This document shows, piece after piece, positions 29,171-36,131 of a DNA stretch of 52,495 nucleotides. The notes beneath the pieces were generated by a model. The model did not search any database. It was given only the letters and a program-made list of their open reading frames with translations, and had not been told where the DNA came from. Origin of the DNA: Pseudomonadota bacterium (GTDB taxonomy: Bacteria; Pseudomonadota; Gammaproteobacteria; Burkholderiales; Chitinibacteraceae); assembly GCA_018261735.1 (NCBI GenBank), contig JAGTRM010000029.1, positions 1 to 52,495 on the forward strand, read 5' to 3'. A program made the position numbers and the translations under genes. Position 1 is the first letter of the stretch. Every line of letters begins with the position of its first letter.

Positions 29171-30001
29171 ATGGATATTCTTCACTGCGCTGCGCCGCAG
29201 GACATTGCCCACTACAACACGGCCAAGCTGCGTGCGCATTTTCTGCTGTCGGATCTTTTCTCTTCAGACCGGGTCCGGCTTGTCTATTGTTATGAAGACC
29301 GCATGCTGGTCGGCGGCTGTGCGCCCGGGGCGAGTCCGCTCCGCCTGGGCTCCGGCGCCGAGATCGGCACGCCTTACCTGCTTACGGCACGCGAGATGGG
29401 AGTGGCCAATATCGGCGGTCGCGGCCAGGTCAGCGTGGACGGACAGACGTTCGAGCTGGAAAACCGCGAAGTGCTGTATCTCGGCCGCGGCGCTCAGGAC
29501 ATCGAGTTCTCCAGCGCGGACCCGGCGCATCCCGCCCGGTTCTACCTGAACTGCGTCCCGGCCGGCGTCAGCCATCCGCACCGGCTGATCCGGCGCAGCG
29601 AAGCCAAGCCCCTCAATTTGGGGGAAAGCCGGCGCAGCAATGTGCGCAACCTTGCCATGTACATCCACCCGGAAGTGGCGCCTTCCTGCCTCTTGATGAT
29701 GGGCATCACCGAAGTCGCCCCCGGCAGTGCCTGGAACACCATGCCGCCACATCTGCACGAACGCCGGATGGAAGCCTACCTCTACTTTGATATGGCGGCA
29801 GAAGACCGGGTGATCCACCTGATGGGCCGCCCCGAGGAAACCCGCCACCTGGTGGTGGCAAGCAATGAAGTGGTGATCTCGCCTTCCTGGTCGATCCACA
29901 TGGGCGCAGGCTCCGGGCCGTACTCCTTCATCTGGGGCATGACGGGCGAAAACCAGCAATACACCGATGTCGCGCCGCTTGGCATGGCTGATCTCTTATA
30001 G
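29171..30001 (+). CDS. kduI: 5-keto-4-deoxyuronate isomerase
   Basis: This is a 276-residue cupin-fold isomerase that converts 5-keto-4-deoxyuronate to 3-deoxy-D-glycero-2,5-hexodiulosonate. The zinc ligands are visible: two His and one Glu in PPHLHERRMEAY, and a later His in WSIHMGAGSG. Length matches E. coli KduI (278). It lies 17 bases after GH105 and takes the product of that enzyme and of oligogalacturonate lyase (49240-50457). KduD, KdgK and KdgA, needed to finish the pathway, are not in the window. Confidence 0.96.
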   Translation: MDILHCAAPQDIAHYNTAKLRAHFLLSDLFSSDRVRLVYCYEDRMLVGGCAPGASPLRLGSGAEIGTPYLLTAREMGVANIGGRGQVSVDGQTFELENREVLYLGRGAQDIEFSSADPAHPARFYLNCVPAGVSHPHRLIRRSEAKPLNLGESRRSNVRNLAMYIHPEVAPSCLLMMGITEVAPGSAWNTMPPHLHERRMEAYLYFDMAAEDRVIHLMGRPEETRHLVVASNEVVISPSWSIHMGAGSGPYSFIWGMTGENQQYTDVAPLGMADLL

Positions 30002-30014
30002 TCGGGGAAGTCTC

Positions 30015-32510
30015 ATGAACGAAAACACTCCCAGCACCCAATACCGCAAGATTTTGCTCAAGCCGGGCGAGGCCGTGCGCCACTGGCAGCTCTCCAGCGT
30101 GACGCAGCAGCGCTACGATGTCGCGCCGCAGCCGATGCACGGCGAGATGGATCCCTTTTTCTTCCTGACCAAGCACAAGAACTTCATCCCGCACGAATAC
30201 CCGTGCCGCACCGAGTTTGCCAAGGCACACCGCGGCCAGCATCCGGTCCCGATGAGGGATTGCCAGCTCGTGCGCTGGTGGCACCCGTTCGGTTCCGACC
30301 GGGTCGATCTTTCCGGCTTCTGGTTCCGTCCGACCCGCATCGCGGCCTGGGCAAGAACCAGTATCGAAGCCGAAGAGGCCGGGGAAGCCCGTCTGAGGCT
30401 CTCTACCTGCGGCGGGGCTATCCTGTTTGTCGAAGGTCAGCAAGTGCTGTGGAGCGCGGGTTACCAGCGCAACCTCGAGGAAGCATTCGAAGTCACGGTA
30501 AACCTGAAAAAAGGGCTGAACGAGATCCGGATTTACTTCGACGACTTGGCCGAGCGCGATACCCGTTTCTTCTTCCAGCTCGATTACCTCTCCGGCGTGC
30601 CGGTGCAGGTGGCGCTGCCCGTTCCGGTAGATGCCGCACTGGCGGGGCAGATCGAGGCCCTGCTCGATGATGCCGCGTTTGACCGGCCAGCCTATACAAG
30701 TGGCGAGATCGCCATCGTGCTGCCGTTTGCCGCACCGGCCGACCTGGATGTCACCACCACGGTCAGCGGCGACTTCATTTCGCTGGAGTCGATCACGTTC
30801 AATGCCCGCTTGAACGAGGGCCAATCGCGACTCGTCATTGCCACGGTCGATGACATTCCTGCCGATTTCCGCCATTTCAACATCACCCTGCGCACGGGCG
30901 ATTTTCATGCCTCGCGCGTGCTGGGCGTGGAAGTCTATCCGGCCGAACGCCAGGGCGAAGCGCCGGCAGCCTTGCCGGATCGCATCGCGGAGGCGCTGAC
31001 TGCCGTATCCGAACACAGTGAACGCAGCAGCGTGCGCGCCCTGGCGCGACTCGCCAGCGGCCGTGCCGGCGCGGATACCGATGCGATGATCGAAGAGACG
31101 CTGGAAGCGGTCAACGACTGTCACGACTGCGCCGATTTCACGCTGGTGCCGCTGCTCTGGTGCCGCATGCGCTATGGCGATGCCATTGGCGAGGAAGTGC
31201 GCTCCAAGCTCGATGCCGCCATCCTGAATTTCCGCTACTGGATGGACGAGCCCGGCAACGATGTGCAGTGGTATTTTTCGGAAAACCATTCGCTGCTGTT
31301 CCATACCGCAGCTCATCTCGCCGGCACATTGTTCCCCGATGCCACCTTTACCCGTTCGGGCCGCAAAGGCAGCGAGCAGGCCGAAGTCGGTCGTCAGCGC
31401 ATTCTGAGCTGGCTCGATCACTTCGAAGCCTGCGAGATGGCGGAGTGGAACTCGGTTCCCTATTTCCCGATCGATCTCAAGGGCCTGACCGCGCTGGCGG
31501 GCTTGTCTTCCGATCCGGCCATCCGCAACCGGGCCACCGCCGGAATCCTGCGCCTGATCGAATTGGTCGCGCGCTCGGCGCATCAGGGCGTGATGACGGC
31601 CTCGCAGGGCCGCTCCTACGAGCACACCCTGCGCGCCGCGCGCACGCTGGAACTCTCGGGCATCGTCCGGCTTATCTGGGGCAAGGGCGGCTATGGTGGC
31701 CGTTTCCACGCCTTGCCACAGATGGCGATCCTGCTGCGTGACCATGGTCTGAGCATACCGGCGGAGCTGGCCGACATCGCCCTCTACCAGGGCGACAAGG
31801 CGCTGGAGTGGTGTTATGCACAAGGCGCCAACCGCATCGCCAAGCTCTATCACTACAAGACCAAACACGCGGCCATGGGCTCGATCGCCGCCTATCGCTG
31901 GAACGAATGGGGCTACCAGGAAACGCCGCTGCACCTGCGCCTGGGCACCAAGCCGGAAGCCCAGGTCTGGATCAATCATCCCGGTGAAACGATCCAGTTC
32001 GGTTACGGGCGGCCTTCCTACTGGGGCGGTTGCGGCACCTTGCCCCGGGTGCACCAATACCGCGCGCTGGCGATTCTGGATTTCGACGCGCATCTCGACC
32101 AGCCCGATTTCACCCATGCCTGGCTGCCCCTGAGCGAGTTTGACGAAGTGGCGCTGCAGGACAAGCGCATCGGTGTGCGCTCGGGCGAAGGCATGGCCGT
32201 GATTCTAGGCAGCCAATCGTTCGTTCCCGTCACTACGGGGCCGACCCGCAATTGCGAGGTGCGTCTGCCCGGCCACAAGGGGCGCTGGATCGTGCGTGTG
32301 CGCGATCACGCCTCTCCGGATGGCTTGGCTGAATTTGCAGAGCGGTTTTCGGCAATCAGCGTGCAGGAGCGGGATGGCGATCTCGTTGTATCTGATCCGG
32401 AGTATGGTCGGATCGTTTTCCATGCCAGTGGCGAAATCGAAGCCGAGGGGCGAAGGCTCGACCCGGGAACGTGGAGCATCGAGGGCGCATGCCAGGAACT
32501 GGCATGCTGA
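30015..32510 (+). CDS. Large protein of unrecognised family in the uronate operon
   Basis: This is an 831-residue protein without a signal peptide or membrane helix. I do not recognise the family with confidence. The first 300 residues look like beta-sandwich modules (SGFWFRPTRIAAWARTSIEA, GGAILFVEGQQVLWSAGY), the kind that surround sugars. The middle (about 340-640) is helical and repetitive, with conserved-looking charged and aromatic clusters WYFSENHSLLFHTAAHLAG, FEACEMAEWNSVPYFPIDLK and ASQGRSYEHTLRA, suggesting an (alpha/alpha) toroid glycosidase or lyase. The C-terminal part is again beta-rich. A cytosolic uronate-acting glycosidase, for example of a recent beta-glucuronidase family such as GH154, is one possibility (weak inference). 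It lies 13 bases after kduI and is followed by a terminator. ATG at 30015 follows GGGGAAG. Confidence 0.75.
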   Translation: MNENTPSTQYRKILLKPGEAVRHWQLSSVTQQRYDVAPQPMHGEMDPFFFLTKHKNFIPHEYPCRTEFAKAHRGQHPVPMRDCQLVRWWHPFGSDRVDLSGFWFRPTRIAAWARTSIEAEEAGEARLRLSTCGGAILFVEGQQVLWSAGYQRNLEEAFEVTVNLKKGLNEIRIYFDDLAERDTRFFFQLDYLSGVPVQVALPVPVDAALAGQIEALLDDAAFDRPAYTSGEIAIVLPFAAPADLDVTTTVSGDFISLESITFNARLNEGQSRLVIATVDDIPADFRHFNITLRTGDFHASRVLGVEVYPAERQGEAPAALPDRIAEALTAVSEHSERSSVRALARLASGRAGADTDAMIEETLEAVNDCHDCADFTLVPLLWCRMRYGDAIGEEVRSKLDAAILNFRYWMDEPGNDVQWYFSENHSLLFHTAAHLAGTLFPDATFTRSGRKGSEQAEVGRQRILSWLDHFEACEMAEWNSVPYFPIDLKGLTALAGLSSDPAIRNRATAGILRLIELVARSAHQGVMTASQGRSYEHTLRAARTLELSGIVRLIWGKGGYGGRFHALPQMAILLRDHGLSIPAELADIALYQGDKALEWCYAQGANRIAKLYHYKTKHAAMGSIAAYRWNEWGYQETPLHLRLGTKPEAQVWINHPGETIQFGYGRPSYWGGCGTLPRVHQYRALAILDFDAHLDQPDFTHAWLPLSEFDEVALQDKRIGVRSGEGMAVILGSQSFVPVTTGPTRNCEVRLPGHKGRWIVRVRDHASPDGLAEFAERFSAISVQERDGDLVVSDPEYGRIVFHASGEIEAEGRRLDPGTWSIEGACQELAC

Positions 32511-32556
32511 GCCTGTACCCTTCCGCTTGAATCGTACTCCTGCGGTAAGTTGGCAG

Positions 32557-32586
32557 TCCGGGAGTTGATGCCACTCCCGGATTTTT
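32557..32586 (+). terminator. Terminator of the GH105-kduI operon
   Basis: A 9-bp perfect stem TCCGGGAGT / ACTCCCGGA with a 7-base loop is followed by five T residues, 46 bases after the end of the 831-residue gene. It separates this operon from the TRAP operon. Confidence 0.9.
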
Positions 32587-33037
32587 CCGAGCAGGGTAAT
32601 TGAGGATGTTATGCGGCTGGTTTGGATTGCAGTCCGGTTTTCGGCCTGGACATCATGGCCGCAGGCCGTTCTGGCGGACAGCCCCCGAGCTAGCTGTTTG
32701 CGTAATGCACGGCACCAAGCAACATGCCAAGGCCGGGTTGTGAACAAAAACAGGTGCAGAACAGGCCTTTGCTGACACCCTGGGTGGAAAAAAATGAAAA
32801 TTTTTTCACAAAGGAAAAACGTTATAAATTCAAACGTAAGGAGTGTAAATAAACATAATATTCAATTTCTTTGCAAGAATTTCCAAATGAAATCATTGAT
32901 CAACCATACTGTACTTGGTAATTTTCCCTAACACCCAAGAATCCAGGATCGTCGAAGTCGACACTTGCGTACCTGAGACAAAAATGGGCGTGGCCTTGCT
33001 TCATACGGGTTTTTAATCAATCTAGGAGGATTAGGTA
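32587..33037 (+). promoter_or_regulatory. AT-rich upstream region of the TRAP-GH31 operon
   Basis: This is 451 bases without a gene. Positions 32780-32935 are markedly AT-rich against a GC-rich background and include the palindrome-like TGAAAATTTTTTCA near 32795. A weak sigma-54-like sequence TGGGCG-TGGCC-TTGC lies at 32985-32999, with a perfect -12 but a poor -24. A strong ribosome site AGGAGGA lies just before the dctP ATG at 33038. No KdgR-type box was found. Confidence 0.5.
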
Positions 33038-34009
33038 ATGAAAATCAAACATATCGGTCTGCTGGCGGGTCTGGCACTGGCTTTCAGCGCACCATCCGTG
33101 CTGGCTGTCGAGAAGATGCGCCTTGCCCACAGCCTGCCGGAGGATCACGCTGTTCACAAGGCCATGGTCAAGTTTGCCGAACTGGTCAAGCAAAACTCCA
33201 AAGGCGAAATCGAGATCGGAATTTTTGCCAATGGCGTGCTCGGTGGCGAGCGTGAAACGCTCGAACAGGTGCAGAACGGTGCCCTGGACATGACCAAGGC
33301 CAGCGCTTCGCCGCTGGAAACGTTCTCCCCCGAATTCAAGGTCTTCAACCTGCCTTTCATCTTCCGCGACAAGGCCCACTTCTTCAAGGTGCTGGAATCC
33401 CCGGTGGGCGAATCCATTCTGGCTTCCTCCAAGAAGGCCGGCTTCATCGGCCTGGCCTACTATGATTCGGGCGCCCGCAGCTTCTACGCCAAGAAGGCAA
33501 TCAATACTCCGGACGACCTGAAAGGCGTGAAGATCCGCGTGCAGCAGAGCCCGACCACGATCAAGATGATCCAGACCCTGGGCGCCACCCCGACCCCGAT
33601 GCCCTACGGCGAAGTGTATTCCGCCTTGCAGATGGGCGTGGTCGACGGTGCTGAAAACAACGTGACCGCGCTGACCAACGGCCGTCACGGCGAAGTGGCC
33701 AAGTTCTACTCCGTGACCGAACATCAGATGGTGCCGGACGTGCTGATCATTTCCGCCGCACGCTGGGATTCCCTGAAGAAGCCGCAACAGGACGTCATCA
33801 AGCAAGCCGCGATGGAATCCTTCAAGCTGCAGAAGCAACTCTGGGCGGAGTTTGAAAAAACCGAGGGTGCCAAGGCTGAAAAACTGGGCGTGAAGTTCAT
33901 CAAGCCGAACAAGCAGGCCTTTATTGCCAAGGCCAAGCCGATGATCGACGAAGAACGCAAGAACCCGACGATCGCCAAGTTGCTCGACCAGATCGCTGCA
34001 GTCAAGTAA
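33038..34009 (+). CDS. dctP: TRAP transporter solute-binding protein DctP
   Basis: This is a 323-residue periplasmic binding protein with a signal peptide (residues 1-23, ending VLA). Family marks include the N-terminal RLAHSLPEDHAVHKAM and the conserved GVKIRVQQSPTTIKM with the Arg that pairs with a carboxylate of the ligand, followed by GATPTPMPYGEVYSALQMG and VDGAENN. The overall type is close to sugar-acid (uronate) binders. The gene begins an operon with dctQ, dctM, GH31, glycerol dehydrogenase and DhaK/DhaL. The Arg implies an anionic ligand; the gene neighbours suggest a uronate or an acidic glycoside. Confidence 0.94.
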   Translation: MKIKHIGLLAGLALAFSAPSVLAVEKMRLAHSLPEDHAVHKAMVKFAELVKQNSKGEIEIGIFANGVLGGERETLEQVQNGALDMTKASASPLETFSPEFKVFNLPFIFRDKAHFFKVLESPVGESILASSKKAGFIGLAYYDSGARSFYAKKAINTPDDLKGVKIRVQQSPTTIKMIQTLGATPTPMPYGEVYSALQMGVVDGAENNVTALTNGRHGEVAKFYSVTEHQMVPDVLIISAARWDSLKKPQQDVIKQAAMESFKLQKQLWAEFEKTEGAKAEKLGVKFIKPNKQAFIAKAKPMIDEERKNPTIAKLLDQIAAVK

Positions 34010-34025
34010 GGCTGTCCTGACTATT

Positions 34026-34048
34026 GGCTGCCCGCTACGCGGGCAGCC
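34026..34048 (+). other. Intercistronic hairpin between dctP and dctQ
   Basis: A perfect 10-bp GC stem (GGCTGCCCGC / GCGGGCAGCC) with loop TAC lies 16 bases after the dctP stop, with no T-run. As in the ABC operon, it probably stabilises the binding-protein message and lowers the membrane subunits. Confidence 0.65.
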
Positions 34049-34063
34049 ATTCAAGGAATTTCC

Positions 34064-34672
34064 ATGAATATCCTGTTTAGTTTGAAGCGGCCCGTTGACC
34101 GGCTGCTGGAAACCGCGCTGGTTCTGCTGTTCTTCACGCTGTTTGCCTGCGTGATCATCGGTGTGTTTACCCGGTACGTACTCAACGACCCAGCAATCTT
34201 CACCGAAGAAGCCTCGCGCTTCTCGATCATCTGGCTGAGCCTGCTCGGTACCGCCTACGCCTGCGGCCGCCTTGAGCACATGGCCTACACCATGCTCCCC
34301 GAAAAACTGCACGGCGAGAAGCTGCTGGCCCACATGCGCTCGGTAGCCCTGATCGTGCTGTTCTTCGGCTCGACCGTCATGCTCTATGGCGGCGGCAAGC
34401 TGGCGATGCGCACGTTCCAATACGAGCAGCTTTCCGCCACGCTGGCCTTGCCCATGGGCTATGTCTACCTGTGCATTCCGATCAGCGGTGCGCTGGTCGT
34501 GTTCTACCAGATCCTGATTCTGCTGAAGCCGTCGAACTTCCAGACCGTCGACGAAGTCCAGGCCGCGCTCGATCACCTGGCAGAAGAAGAACGCAAACTG
34601 GCGCATGAAAACGAGGCCCTGTACAAGGCCGAAATCGATGCAACCGAAGTCGACAGCGCCAAGGGGAAATAA
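34064..34672 (+). CDS. dctQ: TRAP transporter small permease DctQ
   Basis: This is a 202-residue inner-membrane protein with four hydrophobic helices and the small-subunit motif VIIGVFTRYVLNDPAIFTEE followed by ISLLGTAYACGRLEHM-type sequence (seen as WLSLLGTAYACGRLEHMA). The last 40 residues form a charged cytoplasmic tail rich in Glu and Lys. It pairs with DctM, whose gene starts two bases after this stop. Confidence 0.93.
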   Translation: MNILFSLKRPVDRLLETALVLLFFTLFACVIIGVFTRYVLNDPAIFTEEASRFSIIWLSLLGTAYACGRLEHMAYTMLPEKLHGEKLLAHMRSVALIVLFFGSTVMLYGGGKLAMRTFQYEQLSATLALPMGYVYLCIPISGALVVFYQILILLKPSNFQTVDEVQAALDHLAEEERKLAHENEALYKAEIDATEVDSAKGK

Positions 34673-34674
34673 CC

Positions 34675-35982
34675 ATGTTTGAACTTATTATCCTCGGCAT
34701 CGCGTTTACCGTGCTGCTGTTCTATGGCGTGCCGGTCAGCTTCTGTATCGGTATCGCCACGCTGCTGGCGCTGTTCAACGTCACGCCCGATATCACTACG
34801 GCATTCGTGGTTTCCGCTCAGCGCATGACCGCCAGCCTGGACAGTTTCACGCTGGTGGCGATTCCGCTGTTTATCCTGGCCGGCGCCATGATGAACACCG
34901 GCGGTATCGCACTCCGCCTCGTCGACCTGGCCAAGGTCGTGGTCGGCTGGCTGCCCGGGTCGATGGCGCACATCACCTGCGTGGCCAATGCCCTGTTCGG
35001 CGCGATTTCCGGTTCGGCCTCGGCCAGTTGCGCGGCAGTCGGCTCGTCAATGTCTCCGTTGCAACGCAAGGCAGGCTACGACATGCCGTTCTGTGCGGCG
35101 GTCAATGTGGCCTCGTCGCCGTGCGGCCTCTTGATTCCGCCCTCTGGCGCGCTGATCGTGTATTCGCTGATTTCCGGCGGTACTCCGGTCGACGTGCTGT
35201 TCGTCGCCGGCTACATTCCCGGCATCATCATGGCAGCGGCCGTCATGGTGTGGATCGCCTGGAAAGCGCGCAAGGGCGACCTGCCCCAGGAGGTTTACCA
35301 CTATTCGGCGGCCGAAGCCTTCAAGATCACCCTGCGGGCACTCCCGTCCCTGCTGCTGATCATCATCATCATGGGCGGCATCATCGGCGGCATCTTTACC
35401 GCCACCGAAGCCGCCGGCGTGGCCGCGCTGTATACCTTCATCCTCGGCAAGTTCGTCTACAAAAGCCTGAGCTGGAAGTCGCTCGCCAAGAGCACGCTGG
35501 ATGCTGCTGTCGGCACTGCCGTGGTGATGCTGATGGTGGGTGTGTCGATGACTATGTCCTGGCTCCTGGCCAGTACCGGTTCGGCCAAGATGCTGGCCGA
35601 GGCCATCATCAATTTCTCCGACAACCCCTATGTATTGATGATGCTGTTCAACGTGGCGTTGCTGGTGCTCGGCACGTTCCTCGATATCACCCCGGGCCTG
35701 TTGATCTTCACGCCGATCTTCCTGCCGGTCGCCATGAAGCTGGGTATTTCGCCGGTGCATTTCGGCATCATCATCACCTACAACCTGTGTATCGGGGTGG
35801 CCACCCCGCCGGTGGGCAGCACCTTGTTCATCTCGGCGCGGGTTGCCAATGTTTCGCTGAGCTTGCTGACCAGGCCGCTGATCCCGATGTTCGTGCTGGA
35901 AATCATCGGCCTCTTCCTGGTTACCTACATTCCCGCGCTGTCGCTCTGGCTGCCGGAAGTGGTGCTCGGCAAGGTCGGCTGA
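34675..35982 (+). CDS. dctM: TRAP transporter large permease DctM
   Basis: This is a 435-residue sodium-dependent channel subunit with 11-12 membrane helices. Family segments are present: GSASASCAAVGSSMSPLQRK, a repeat-related second half with TATEAAGVAALY, and the late motif ITPGLLIFTPIFLPVAM, followed by THE NLCIGVATPPVGSTLF region. With DctP and DctQ it makes a complete TRAP importer driven by the sodium gradient. The downstream gene is GH31, after a hairpin. Confidence 0.95.
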   Translation: MFELIILGIAFTVLLFYGVPVSFCIGIATLLALFNVTPDITTAFVVSAQRMTASLDSFTLVAIPLFILAGAMMNTGGIALRLVDLAKVVVGWLPGSMAHITCVANALFGAISGSASASCAAVGSSMSPLQRKAGYDMPFCAAVNVASSPCGLLIPPSGALIVYSLISGGTPVDVLFVAGYIPGIIMAAAVMVWIAWKARKGDLPQEVYHYSAAEAFKITLRALPSLLLIIIIMGGIIGGIFTATEAAGVAALYTFILGKFVYKSLSWKSLAKSTLDAAVGTAVVMLMVGVSMTMSWLLASTGSAKMLAEAIINFSDNPYVLMMLFNVALLVLGTFLDITPGLLIFTPIFLPVAMKLGISPVHFGIIITYNLCIGVATPPVGSTLFISARVANVSLSLLTRPLIPMFVLEIIGLFLVTYIPALSLWLPEVVLGKVG

Positions 35983-36020
35983 TTCATCTGCACTATTTCA
36001 TGATTTAACCCTTTGCCTCC

Positions 36021-36063
36021 ATCCTGGTGTCCGGTTCCTCCTCCTCGTGACGGACGCCAGGAT
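36021..36063 (+). other. Hairpin with a CCTCC-rich loop between dctM and GH31
   Basis: ATCCTGGTGTCCG and CGGACGCCAGGAT form a 13-bp stem with one G-U pair. The 17-base loop contains CCTCCTCC, the complement of a Shine-Dalgarno sequence. No T-run follows. It lies 70 bases before the GH31 start, whose ribosome site is GGAGA. Confidence 0.6.
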
Positions 36064-36131
36064 AGGGCAGGCAAACCAACCACTGATCCGGCAAGCGGCG
36101 CAGACGCCCCCGCTTTACCTTGGAGAATGCC

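Noticed and set aside
29928..32117. A 729-codon minus-strand open frame opposite the 831-residue gene
   Set aside because: The plus-strand frame has a ribosome site, operon spacing and a terminator after it. The minus frame is low in recognisable motifs and spans the end of kduI.
32800..32935. Possible KdgR-type operator in the AT-rich region before the TRAP operon
   Set aside because: Sequences such as AAATGAAATCATTG resemble half a KdgR box, but the other half (TTTCA at the right distance) is missing.
32985..32999. Sigma-54-like sequence before the TRAP dctP
   Set aside because: The -12 TTGC is perfect, but the -24 is TGGGCG instead of TGGCAC. It is too weak to call a promoter when the two good sites in the window match much better.
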